This document shows, one piece after another, positions 42,315 through 52,788 of a stretch of 64,000 bases of DNA. The translations under genes and the position numbers were made by a program. The stretch comes from Symbiodinium sp. CCMP2592 (Eukaryota; Sar; Dinophyceae; Suessiales; Symbiodiniaceae). The notes below the pieces were generated by a model. It was not told where the DNA came from. It searched no databases and worked only from the letters and a program-made list of their open reading frames with translations. Location: positions 900,001 to 964,000 of the forward strand of contig CAJNDT010004001.1 in assembly GCA_905221615.1 (NCBI GenBank), in the 5' to 3' direction. Each line of letters begins with the position of its first letter. The first letter of the stretch is position 1.

Positions 42315-42953
42315 GCTGAGGGTTCCCCTGCAGCCAGGGGCCCCTACTTCCTTTTACAGGGAGGGGGCGACCCACTGGCTCCGTGGGACCGACTGCCTGC
42401 ACGGCAGGGAGCAGGAACGCTGTGTATGGTATGGTCCCCGCTCAGCCGCTGAACGGGCAACGCCTGGTCTGATGCCAGGCAACGTCCTGCGTCCCTGCAT
42501 CGCGCGCTGCCTTACGGCTGGCTTGCTAGAGCAGACTTTCGCTGCTCTAATTTGACTGCCACGGGCTATATATCACCTTTGCGACCTTACGGCCCATCGC
42601 CTCTGATTGAGAGTGACCATGAGTGGGACGCCACGCAACAGGCACTCTGAGTGACGGTCCCGCGGGGTACGGCTCATCAATCATTGGTTCGTGGACATGG
42701 GACGCCATAGTCCACACTGAGGGTGTCGGAGGGTTTCTCACCCACGCCTGAGTTATATGAGCTGGCTTCTGATGTAGCTTGTAGGGTAGCTCTCTCCTTA
42801 CGTTAGCCTGTTCTCAGTGCTATCAGGCCCAGGCCCTTAGCAGCATTTCTGCTCTCAGACCTTTGCTCAGGTGCAAAGGCAGTCTCACACGCCCGCAATG
42901 AGCAGAGCCCGCTCGCTCAGCGTCCAATAAAATATTGCTGTTGCTGTTGCTGT
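42315..42953 (+). other. 3' untranslated region and (TTGCTG)n tail of the USP-LINE
   Basis: Non-coding, with many short GC-rich inverted repeats (for example CCCTGCAGCCAGGG near 42,328 and GCCTGGTCTGATGCCAGGC near 42,461). AATAAA at 42,926-42,931 is followed at once by (TTGCTG)3T at 42,935-42,953, a simple-repeat tail as found at LINE 3' ends. Confidence 0.6.
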
Positions 42954-43139
42954 AAGCCTCTCGGTTCAGGAAAGGTCAGGCTAGTACAGTTGCCTTTTTC
43001 CTTTCTTGCCATGGCATTTGTCAGCGCCTGAGCAGTCCCGGTCCCAAGTCCGGGAGGGAGTATTAGATTTACAGCTCTCTAACATCTCCCAGAGGTGAGG
43101 GTTGTCGGTATTGCGAAGCCGACAGGAGCCGTACTCAAC

Positions 43140-44767
43140 ATGAGTGCTGCGAAACAGCCTAGTGGTTCGACCAAGCATCAGCCCGTTCCTAAAGGGAAGG
43201 GTAAACTCTCTTATCAAAGGGCAGCACGTAAAGCTCTGCTTGAAGGTAGTGCGGTCTACAAGGGAAGGACGATGTCGTCAACAGAGCTTGGAGTTGCTCC
43301 GGCACATGTAAAGCCCACCAATCCCGGCAGAAGGACTCGGCCTTCGAAATTTACAGAAGATAAGAATCTCAGCTATCTATCCTGGAACGCAGGATCTCTC
43401 ACAACAGCAGTTTGGGAAGAGTTACTCTCCGTACTGCAAAGTGCCGCATTTCAGGATGTGAAGCTAGTAGCAATTCAGGAAACACACTGGAGGGGCTCTT
43501 GGCAATTGAGCAAGTCAGGCTGGCACGTGATCAGCTCTGGTTCCACAGGGGAGAAGGGAGCCGGGGTCCTCATAATGGTGCACTCCACGCTGTGCAAGTC
43601 ACAGGATCTTCGCTACAACGAGGTTGTTCCAGGAAGAGTTCTCCAGGTCCGGGTGCCGAGCAACGGCATCTCACTGGACGTCTTCATCGCAACACTCTCC
43701 TTGTGCTAGGAGATTTTAACTCCTCGCTCAAAACCGACAACAAACACGTAGGGCCATGCACGATCCAGGCTTGCAGACTCGGGCATCGCGGATCTAAGGA
43801 TCTCCAGACCCTACTGTCGGAGCACCAGCTAGTCGCAACCAACACTTGGGGAGTGCATAGACCAGCCACCCACGTACAAGGCAACTCTGTTTCACAGATT
43901 GACTTCTCGTTCGTCAGGATTGCACAGTCCCAGGGCCCCGCCAGGTTTTGCCGGCCACTAAGGACCTTCCCAGTTGCATCCTGGAGGGATGGTAGTAGGC
44001 ATTTCCCCCTTCTTGGTAAACTGAGGCACAGCAGGAGATACTCCGCCCAAGCCTCAAAACCCTATGACCAGCAGGCAATGGAGGACTGCTACATACACCG
44101 TTCCCCGAAAATACAGGCATTTGCCAGGGAGGTAGACTCCCTCCTTCAGGATCATCCCCAAACCTGGCAGAGTCTCCATCAAGCAATGAACTCAGCCCTC
44201 GCGACTCACTTTCCCAAGAGAAAGGAAGCAGCACAAAGATCAGATCTCAGCATCTGGGAAGAGCGCTCTGTGTTGCGCTCACTCCCACTAGCAGCCAAGG
44301 TCTTAGCAGAGTTCTTGCCCGAGCTGCAGGTCCGTATGGTGTTCCGATGCTGGTGCTCGTGCTCCCAGCAAAGTGCACAGGCGAGGGTAGCAAAGCGTCA
44401 CAAGCAGGAGCGGCGGCGGCAGGAAATAGATGAACAACTCCAGCAGGCAGAGCTTAAGTCCAAGCAGGACGGGAGTCATTCCCTTTACAAGGTAATCAAG
44501 CGCTTCAGGTCGGGGAGGCCCCAGGAAAGAGTTCAGCTTCGTGATTCTGAGGGTCGCTTGCTTACTGCCAAGGAAGAAAGAAGACAATTAGAGGAATATT
44601 CCCTAGACCTGTTTGGAGCAGGGGATGACTTCCCGCTTTCAGGGATACAAGGCAGCCTGCACATCACTGAGCAAGAAGTGCAAGAACAGCTTGGCACAAT
44701 AAAGCTTGGCAAGGCAGTTCCTAAAGAGAGTCCTCCAAGCAATCCGGCTAATCTCGGACACCCTTAA
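43140..44767 (+). pseudogene. LINE APE-type endonuclease and N-terminal pol region, deleted/frameshifted
   Basis: ATG at 43,140 opens a basic leader, then the exonuclease-endonuclease-phosphatase fold: Y-L-S-W-N-A-G-S-L (about 43,375), A-I-Q-E-T-H-W (about 43,470), G-A-G-V-L-I-M-V (about 43,560). The frame stops at 43,709. The fold resumes in the frame of 43,412-44,767 at L-L-V-L-G-D-F-N-S-S-L (about 43,700) and S-Q-I-D-F-S-F-V. The stretch between V-F and L-L-V-L, which should carry the middle catalytic residues, is too short, so a deletion of roughly 100 bases near 43,690 is likely. After the fold comes a long Gln/Arg-rich linker and the start of the RT (I-K-L-G-K-A-V-P). APE nicks target DNA for target-primed reverse transcription. 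Confidence 0.65.
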
Positions 44768-44789
44768 TAGGGACCTCGTCACAGATCTC

Positions 44790-47551
44790 CTGGCTCCCAA
44801 AGCCTCCCAAGAAGCCAGACAAACCAACCTCACTCCGTCCGATCGGGGTGATAGCGCCTGAGGGTAAGGTCCTAGCCGGACTCGTGAGGAAGAGACTCAA
44901 GTCTACCCTCCAGCAAGCAATGACCGGCGTCTCTCAGTTCGGCTTCGTCCCAGGCAGGGGCACAGAGGAGGCTATCTGCAAGGCCCTCACACATGTGGAC
45001 CAGGCCAGGTTCAGACAGGCCCTCACCACTAGGGCTGCAGGTAAGGGACAACAGGGGCTCAAGCTCAGAGGCAGTCTCACCATGAGCGTGGACATGAGCA
45101 AAGCTTTTGCCACTGTAAACAGGCTGCGATTAAGAGAGGCCCTGGAAGCCGAACAAGCAGATCCTCTTCTGATAGAGGTGGTAGGCCATCTCCACATCAA
45201 AGCCTTGTACAAGATGACAGCCAGCGATCAGAGCTTTGAGATAGCCACACGCAGGGGAATCAAGCAGGGATGTAAGCTCGCACCCTCTTTATTCGCCTTT
45301 GCATCAGGGCTTCTCTTTAGGAAGCTTTCTGGGAAAATCAGCCCAGCTGAACTAGTGAAGCTCCTCACAATGTACGCGGATGATAGCTTGATCCAGTCGC
45401 ATTTCGACTCTGAGTCCGGCCTTAAGACAGCACTAGGGTACTGCGACCTGCTTCTGGATCAGCTGGTAGAGCTTGGGTTCAAGGTCAATCCGTCCAAGTC
45501 AGCAATTCTGCTGCAGCTGCAAGGGGGCTCAGCCTCGACCATTAGGAAGAAACTCTTTCGCCAGGTCGAGGGAGAGAAGTTTGTTGAACTCCCTTCGGGC
45601 AGGCTGATATCGCTGCGCTACCAGGTCCCATACTTGGGGGTCATTCTTTCTTATCACGACTATGAAATGAAGACTCTCAAACATCGGCTGTCATCCAGCA
45701 AGCTTGCAATGTCAGAAGTAGCCCATGCAGTTCGGAACCACCGAGTCTTATCAGACAGACGTCGTCTGTCGATTTGGACAATAACTGCGTGGGCCTCTGC
45801 TCTGTATGCACTCCACGTGGTGGGGATGACACAGCAGGGATTGCAAAAGCTCCATTCACACATGATGTGCCAACTCAGATTCGTCCTGCGGATTTACTCC
45901 CAGGAAACGAAGGAATCAAACCAGGAGTTACTCCGGAGATTACGGATTCCTCACGTGAAGGAGCAGCTGCAAAAGAGAATGACCCAGTTTATAAAGAGAC
46001 AGCAACACTCCGATCCCCAGCTTCTCCCACACTATAAGTTGCGTGCTGAGGCAGTTAGCCAGGCATTGGAAGGCCTCTCCACGGACTTCTCCTCGCAACC
46101 TGTGGAGGATAGGCTTCTGACCTGCGGTGAATATGGAGCATGTCTCTCTGGCACCGGAGCACTCCGTCGCCACCTGCAGAAGGCTCACCCAGATTCTCAG
46201 CAGTGCTTGAAAGGACCCAAATTTTATCCTATCTTGCATTCAATGCCAGGGTCAGCAACTTGCATCGCCTGTCGAGCAACATTCCGAACAGTGTTTTATC
46301 TGCGCAAACATGTCGAAGCATCTACCTGCCCTAGGGTAGAGCTTTTGCTTAGACAGCAGGAAGAGCTACCCTTAGAAGCACAGAACCGGATCTCACTCGT
46401 AGAAAGTCTACAGTCTGATGCCCAGGACAATCCAGAAGGCGCCGCTCGAAATCCGGCGTTCCATGTTTACCTGATGGAACACTGCGCACTCTGCGGTCAG
46501 GTCCTCGTAGGCCAGAAAGGAGCCAAACAGCATTTAAACAAGCAGCATCCTGAGGTGATGGCCAATCTGGAGAAAATTCTCCAACCAAGACTCAATCAAT
46601 TCAAGGTCTTCTTCCACAAAGGAGATAGCTGTCGATACTGCAAACTTCGTGTGGATGCCCCGGGTAGACATGCTCAGCAGTGCGTTCCATTACTGCAGGT
46701 GCACGTACTGCAGGAGGTAGCGCGCCAGCAGCTCAGCAAGCAGCCCCGCGAATATACTCGAGCAAAGTCCACGGCATCGGCGAATACAGTCACAAAGAAG
46801 CCTTCAGATTCAACGCCAGGAATTCCCCACCCCGTGTTTAGACTGGAAGGCTTTCTCCTGCTAGCCAATACTCGCAACCACTGCTATGCCAACTCAGGTC
46901 TACAGTGTCTCCACTGGCTATCTGATCTCAGAGGCGCCTTTCCAAGAGGCATCTCGGATCAGTCAGCTTGCGAGAATAACCCCTGAACACAGAGCCTTCT
47001 CGGAGCTCACCATGGGCTGGCTCTTTGACGGAGGCCAGCACGACTCTGCTGAGTTCCTGCAGCAAGTGTTTCGGAATCTCTCTGCATCAAGATTCGGACA
47101 GTGGGAAACTAGAGCCTCAGTACCGGAAGGTGCGATAGTGGATGAAGAAGGGGGCTCTCCCATTCATCTTGCCACGGCGATCAAGACCAACCTACAGGAC
47201 ATGCTAGTGGCATGGTCGTCTCAGGAGTGCTCATGTGCTCTCATAGAAGCTGCACAGCAGGTGTGCTTAGCCTTGCCGAGATTCGCACGTGAAGCTAAGG
47301 ATCACACTCGCATCACAATCCCACAGCAAGTCCAGATCCCTGTCTTCCTGGATCACACATCCCGAGTTTCCTTCTGTACCCACACAGTAGAGGCAGTGAT
47401 CATTCACTTAGGAATGGAGTCCACTAGTGGCCATTACCGTGCAGCTGTGCGCACAGCAGATGCCTGGTATATTGGTGACGACTCTCACCCCCTAGTCCCT
47501 GTACCCTCGAAGATCCCCTGCTGCAAGAAAATAGCTACGTCATTTTCCTAG
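44790..47551 (+). pseudogene. LINE RT, Cys/His fingers and USP domain, frameshifted in USP
   Basis: The sensible frame is already present at about 44,790 (L-P-K-P-P-K-K-P...L-R-P-I-G-V-I-A-P). RT motifs include F-G-F-V-P-G-R-G-T, S-V-D-M-S-K-A-F (with A-T-V instead of the D-T-V of copy 1), R-G-I-K-Q-G-C and M-Y-A-D-D. The same four Cys/His fingers follow, then the Cys box at 46,873-46,905. At about 46,929 a two-base deletion relative to copy 1 ends the frame (stop 46,986). The QHD box (about 47,035) and His box (about 47,430) continue in the next frame, and another two-base deletion near 47,489 alters the C-terminus (stop 47,551). The enzyme cannot be made intact from this copy. Confidence 0.75.
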
Positions 47552-47602
47552 CTCGCAGCGCCGTCTCTCACGAGCCCCAGGACGTAGACAATCTCCCGAG
47601 TA

Positions 47603-48447
47603 ATGTCTCTGCAAGAGTTCTTCCAGCGAGCATCGATGGATGAGAGCTCTGCCCCTAAACGGGGAGACGCAGGTCCGTCAGGAGGAGATTCTCCCCTGAA
47701 GCGACAGCGTGGTGGAGTTACTCCCCAGCAAGGAGGCAGAGGACAACAGCGAGGGGGAAAAGCAGGGTACGAGGAAGCGGAGGCCGAGGGAAAGGAGCAG
47801 CCAGAAACCAAAATGGGAACAGTGGCAACACTCAGCAGGGACAAGGCAATGTATCGAAAGAGCTGATCAATGCCATAGCGCGGCTAGCACTCCGACATGA
47901 TGAGCAAATTACAGCCCTTGTCTCGGACGTGACGTTCGTCTCGTATGTTCGAACAGAAGATCATTCTATTCTTCCCCACCTCTACGAAGAATCTCAGCGA
48001 GTCAAGAACAGCCCCATAGGGATCCCTCCCAAGGCAGCTCTGACCCTGAAGCTTCTCCGTGAACTTAAGGAGAGACTGGTGACTACCAGCCGGGATAAAA
48101 GCATACAGGAGCGCCTGCAGAATGATGAGCTGATGACGCCGGACGGCGATTGGCCGTTCCTGGAGTGGAGTCCCACTGATCAGAAGATGATAGAGTCGGT
48201 GGAAGATCCTCTCACTACGGCTCAAGTTGTCTCAGGACTGGGGGATGCAATCACCCGAATCTCCTCCGATCCGGAACACATCAAGCTATTCAAAACTTCG
48301 CGGCCATTGGCGGAGAGCATGACGGGAGGACCGGTCCGAATCCAGATCCAGCTGTCAACCAGGGCGGCCACATCTGATTTGCAGGACACCTTGCAGTCCC
48401 CAGTCGGTAATACCGCCTTTTCGCTCATAAATGCAGATTTTCAGTGA
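47603..48447 (+). pseudogene. LINE accessory ORF, basic N-terminus and helical body, one frameshift
   Basis: ATG at 47,603 (M-S-L-Q-E-F-F-Q-R), followed by Gly/Gln/Arg-rich sequence in which two GGAGG-type palindromes are translated (G-G-D-S-P, G-G-V-T-P). Near 47,830 the frame changes to one reading N-V-S-K-E-L-I-N-A-I-A-R-L-A-L-R-H-D-E-Q-I and continuing to TGA, 48,445. The body is helical, with no family recognised. A nucleic-acid-binding ORF1-like role is possible. Missing from LINE copy 1 except for its first 48 codons. Confidence 0.45.
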
Positions 48448-48533
48448 ATGGGAACTCAGCCCTCGCCGCTGGTTCGCCAGATTCGCGATTTGCTCTCCTG
48501 ATCTCTTCCGGAGGAATAGATCACTGATCGGAC

Positions 48534-49535
48534 TTGCCCCACGAGCGGGCCGGCCTGGTGCTAAGAGCTAAGTCGAAAAGTAACCCCCTTAGAAGAGGAG
48601 CTACTCCCACCCAGTGCACAATCGCGAGGAGCCTGTGGCATCTTTCGACGAGCTGCGAGGAGGCCCTCCCGCAGAAGACTCTGCATGATGAAGGGACCTT
48701 TGGTAGAGCATCACAGACGTTCCTCTTTTGGACAAAGCGTTCACGCTCAGAAACTTTCAGGTTCGGCAGTGCATTCCCTCCTTCTCCCAACATGCACGAC
48801 CAGACGCCGACTCACTTGGCTATGATGTTGCTTCCGACGATAGCAGCCGTCCACTATCTGCACCAGAAGTCCCAAGGTTTGGAGATACTCCCCTGGGCGG
48901 TGCTCACAGAGCTGCGAGAGAGAGTGAAGGCGCTTGGGCTTATCACTAAGGATGAGATCCTAAATCTTTCCGTGGAGTTACTCCCGGAAAGTGGGGTCCG
49001 GCAGGTGATCAAGCACTTGCATGTCATCTCTGGCATCGACGAGTGGGGGCAGATCAGGTACCGACGGCGAAAAGTCCTGACCGAGCAGGGCTTAGAATAT
49101 CTTACCCTGGCTCGCATCAACTCTGGGGAACTGGTGGCCCCAGAAAGCATCTCCCTCCACAGATTCGACCTCGACTCCCTGGAGAGAGAGACTCACATAG
49201 TCTCATACGTGAGTAAATTCTTGCCGGTCGACACCAGAACAGTCTACCTGGAGGAGGTGGAGGCTCTGAGATCGCAAATTGAATTTGGCTACATCTGTCG
49301 TACAATCGTCTCATGGCAGCTTCTTCCTGAGCCAGACGCCTTGTGGAGATGCTCCCTTAGGAGGAGACACTCCCCAACTCGGAGGAGTTTCTCCCCTCGC
49401 CATGTGTGTACAGCTGGTGGAGTTTCTCCCCAGGGGTTTTTAACAGTAGGAGAGCATCAGGTGGAGCTTCTCCCCTCGTGTAGGTGGAGTTTCTCCCCCA
49501 ACGAGGGATGTATAGCTGGTGGAGGGGGTTTTTAA
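48534..49535 (+). CDS. LINE accessory ORF of unknown function with palindrome-encoded segments
   Basis: Open from 48,534; the first in-frame ATG is at 48,792 (M-H-D-Q-T-P-T-H-L-A-M-M). The body from 48,792 to about 49,320 is helical with conserved-looking hydrophobics. Palindromes at 48,881 and 48,971 are read as L-E-I-L-P and V-E-L-L-P. From 49,340 the frame runs through the palindrome-rich 3' tail and is probably not real protein. Function not recognised. Confidence 0.4.
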   Translation: MPHERAGLVLRAKSKSNPLRRGATPTQCTIARSLWHLSTSCEEALPQKTLHDEGTFGRASQTFLFWTKRSRSETFRFGSAFPPSPNMHDQTPTHLAMMLLPTIAAVHYLHQKSQGLEILPWAVLTELRERVKALGLITKDEILNLSVELLPESGVRQVIKHLHVISGIDEWGQIRYRRRKVLTEQGLEYLTLARINSGELVAPESISLHRFDLDSLERETHIVSYVSKFLPVDTRTVYLEEVEALRSQIEFGYICRTIVSWQLLPEPDALWRCSLRRRHSPTRRSFSPRHVCTAGGVSPQGFLTVGEHQVELLPSCRWSFSPNEGCIAGGGGF

Positions 49536-49836
49536 CAGCTCTGAGGAGTGCAGACTCAAAAATGTCCCATCATCTGCCAAGTGCAACTCGGCGCCTTTCG
49601 CAAAACGCCTCCACTGATGCAGGTCCCTCGTCGTGGTGGCCTGGTGCTCGGATGGCTAATCACCCGTCAAGTGCCTGAAATTCAGCTTGTGACAACACAT
49701 CGCAGGTTTCTCTCAAAAGCCAGCAACATGTCACGACCAGAGTCAACTCAAGATCCCTCGTTTCAGGATGAGTATGCGGATTTCTGCCAGCTGACGGATA
49801 CGTGATCAACTTCCGCATGTCACATATAGAATTTTT

Positions 49837-51629
49837 TTGCGCCAGTGGAGGCGCTCTGCTCGTGCTCACGGCGAAAGTTATCCAGCACATAAAGGTGCCT
49901 CAAAAGGCACTGGTGGATCGGAAGAGCCGGGAAGTGGAAAGGGTGGAGTCACTCCCCCTCCTCCTCCTTCCAAAAAGAGAAGCACCGGGCAAAGCGAGGG
50001 TGGAGATACTCCCCCTGCAGCAAAGGCCAAGAGTGGAGATCCTCCCCCAGGGGATCTCTCTTCACAACAGGCCACCGATGAACGAACTGAAGCGGCCCTC
50101 AAAGTACTTCAGTGTGCGGGGTATACTCCTTTTCCCAGTCTGATCACAGCCTGCGACGGCTCCATCACCGACCTGAACAACCACAGAATGATGGTGACAG
50201 TGACCCAGCAACTCCGAGATGGCCTCGATCAGGCGGAGAGACCGACCCCTGAGATCGCCAATGCCCTTCTCGAGACCTTCTTAGCTTCCCGCCGGGGCCT
50301 GGCCAATGAATCCCTGCAGTCGAAGCTTGGTTTCCCAATAGCGGAGGATAATGGATGGTTTAGATTTGAGTATTCTTCTCCTAACATACTTCCTGCCGGA
50401 GACAGCGAGGTTGCGTTCCACGCTACACACCTGGAATGTTTGCATGGGATACTAGCCACAGGAAGACTTCTACCTTCGACGCCGGATCTCTCAGGCACAA
50501 GAAGCTTCGAGGACCGCCCAGGAGTGTATCTCCACAAGCTTTCAAACAGGCATCTCGCGGCCGGATACAGTTGCTTGGTGAGGATTGGACCTCGCCACAT
50601 ATTCGTCCGGCCCATGATCGAGGCGGAAGCCGCTCACTCTGGATCGCAAAAACGTGGCAAGAAAACAAATCAACTAATATACTCCTTTGATGCAGTGAAA
50701 ATCCGAGCGCTGCTGCTCCAAATCTCAACAAAGGAGACTCTCTCCTTAGGCGATTACCTCCGCGAGTGGAGCGGAATGCTTGAGATTCCGCTTCGACAGG
50801 CTCGTGACTCCTTCACAGCTCTGGGATATGATTTGCCTAGTGAAGCGGCCTCGTCAGATCGAGGAAAGGAAGGAGGAGTTCCTCCCCTTCCAGCTCCAGA
50901 GCCAGCGTCAGGGTCAAAGGGTGGAGTTCCTCCCCCGACTGAGATCGTAGAGATCACTGACAACAGCACAGCCACACCAAGGAGCTCCTCTATTGTGGCA
51001 TGGGAGGGTGAACCAGGCGACCTAGGTGAATATTGCACAGCCTCCATGGATCCAGAGACCCGCTTCTCGTTCGAAGTATCCAAAGCGCTGGCAGCATGCC
51101 TCAGACACGGACACAGACCGTACATCAATGTCACTTCGGCAGGCTGGGCCAAGCTAGAGGACGTGGTTTCTGCCAAGGCACGAAGTACATCAGGGCACTG
51201 CAAGGACATTCTCGCTCGGACGTGAACTCGGCAGAGGTGTTAGAGGAACTCACGGAGGAGATGCTCCCCGGAATGCTCTATCACGGCACCTACTGGTCCT
51301 TGTACGACCCAATACGTCAACAAGGCCTTCTGCCACAAAACAAGATCTCCAAGGGCCGCGGCAAAGGAGGACGTGGCAGGGAGGGACGGCAGCATATCCA
51401 TTTCGTGGCGGACAGCGATTATGGGAAACCAGGCGTCTCCGGCTTCAGAGAGAGCTCGTCCATGCTGGTGGCGGTAAACCCTCGCAAGGCCTCACAGGCA
51501 GGGGTGAAGTTTTTCCGTAGCAAGAACGGCGTGATTCTCACCCCAACTGAAGTGCCTCCTTCTGTCATAGAGTACTATCAGAGTCTGAAATCAGGCACTA
51601 AGTACGGAGGCGACAATAGGCCGCTCTGA
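49837..51629 (+). pseudogene. ADP-ribosyltransferase-like plus Tpt1/KptA RNA 2'-phosphotransferase ORF, one frameshift
   Basis: Open from 49,837 (no ATG; an ATG at 49,817 lies in a neighbouring frame). The N-terminal linker encodes three palindromes (G-G-V-T-P-P, G-G-D-T-P-P, G-D-P-P-P-G). An ART-like fold follows: V-A-F-H-A-T-H-L-E-C-L-H-G-I-L (50,411-50,455), P-G-V-Y-L-H, A-A-G-Y. Then the Tpt1 domain: F-S-F-E-V-S-K-A-L-A-A-C-L-R-H-G (about 51,064-51,111), a frame change at about 51,180, I-R-A-L-Q-G-H-S (51,189-51,212), L-Y-H-G-T (51,276-51,290), H-I-H-F, F-F-R-S-K-N-G-V-I-L-T (about 51,511-51,543), stop 51,627. Tpt1 uses NAD+ to remove the 2'-phosphate left by tRNA ligation; the conserved Arg-His-Arg positions are present. 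Finding it next to a LINE is unexpected. It could instead be a separate gene caught between elements. Confidence 0.68.
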
Positions 51630-51670
51630 CACCAGAAAGAGAGCCCCGCCAAATGGTGGAGTCGCTCCCC

Positions 51671-52402
51671 AAGCAGACTTTGCAGCCGCTCAGACAATAA
51701 ATCGGAGTCTAGGTTAAGGGTTAACTCAGCATGCATCAACTGCCAGCAACCAAGTATCCCGAGGTCAGATCCTCAATTCGATGCAGAGCCTCGGGCCCAG
51801 TCCTTGCAAGTGAACTGCCAGCCAAAGGATCACAAAACTAGAAGACAATTGGCCCGAAAGCATCATCAGCGAAGAGTGTGGGGCTATGTGATAGATCCAG
51901 TGTATAGGATCGTAAAGTCACAGAATCAAGAGTCATAGAGTCCATGAGTCATGAGTCATAAAGTCATAGAGTTGCAGTGACATAGCGTCATAGAGTCGTG
52001 GTGAGATAGAGTCAGTGTATAGGATCGTAAAGTCACAGAATCAAGAGTCATAGAGTCCATGGGTCATGAGTCATAAAGTCATAGAGTTGTAGTGAGATAG
52101 AGTCACAGAGTCGTAGTGAGATAGAGTCAGTGTATAGGATCGTAAAGTCACAGAATCAAGAGTCATAGAGTCCATGGGTCATGAGTCATAAAGTCATAGA
52201 GTTGTAGTGAGCTAGAGTCACGGAGTCGTGGAGTCATCTTTGTACCATACACTTGACTCGATGTAGTTCACTCTATGCCCTGTGTGTGGGAACGCTTAAT
52301 CAAGATCCGCCTAGCGTGAGGGCTCAGAGCCTGACTCAACAGGTCAAGTGGCAACTTGTCAGAGGGATTGGCAAATGCATAATATATGGATACTATACAT
52401 AA

Positions 52403-52435
<33 letters not shown>

Positions 52436-52788
52436 ATATATGGAAATGTGCCTGGCCAAGAACTGGCCACTCGTCCTCGGCATTCCTGCCTCTCAAGTTA
52501 TGAAGGGTGGAACGCCTCACATCGTCCTCATGGTACCAGCGGAAACACCAGCTGCAGAAAATGGCGTTATTGCAAGAAGCTTCACTGACTTCACAATAAT
52601 AGAGCTGCGAATGAGGACAGAGTCACAGGTGACTGACTGGTCTCTGATCAGCCATGGCACAGCTTAAAATCTTCCTGAAGACTTGGCTTTTTTTACACAC
52701 ACGCACATTCTTCTCGTGTTTGGGTCGTTGCTTGCTTGCTCTTTCGCAAGACAGCGTCGAAGCAAGCAAGCAACGTCCCAAAGACCGG
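51671..52788. other. Repeat-rich intergenic DNA with 115-bp tandem repeat and AT microsatellite
   Basis: Three copies of a 115-bp unit start at 51,901, 52,016 and 52,131 and end near 52,245. Each is built from shorter AGTCATAGAGT-like pieces. A (TA)n tract spans 52,401-52,441. No gene seen. Confidence 0.75.
52719..52782. repeat. Hairpin with conserved CTTTCGCAAGACAGCGTCGA loop, long arms
   Basis: Loop 52,741-52,760; arms 52,719-52,740 and 52,761-52,782 pair at 21 of 22 positions (TTTGGG-TCGTTGCTTGC type). This is the clearest member of the family. Confidence 0.85.

Larger units (their letters stand above)
42954..49464 (+). mobile_element. LINE copy 2: APE-RT-fingers-USP element, near full length but frame-broken
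   Basis: It starts directly after the tail of the preceding LINE and holds an endonuclease ORF, the RT-finger-USP ORF and two further ORFs. The right limit is where the similarity to the tail of copy 1 ends. Downstream ORFs to 51.7 kb share the same palindrome and may belong to it or to a related element. Damage: an apparent deletion in the endonuclease, a frame change before the RT, and two 2-base deletions in the USP part compared with copy 1. Confidence 0.65.
47681..51670. repeat. Dispersed GGTGGAG-NNN-CTCCCC palindrome family
   Basis: About twenty copies: 47,681, 47,711, 48,595, 48,881, 48,971, 49,342, 49,361, 49,381, 49,416, 49,460, 49,483, 49,942, 49,999, 50,033, 50,872, 50,919, 51,253 and 51,655, with further degenerate ones at 44,034, 44,130 and 45,921. 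Stem GGAG/CTCC, loop of three variable bases (TTT, TTA, ATC, ATT, CAC, GTC). They occur in coding and non-coding parts alike. Confidence 0.75.

Noticed and set aside
42600-42950. Candidate tRNA or small RNA in the GC-rich hairpins of the LINE 3' region
   Set aside because: No cloverleaf with A and B boxes could be drawn; the hairpins fit a structured LINE 3' end better.
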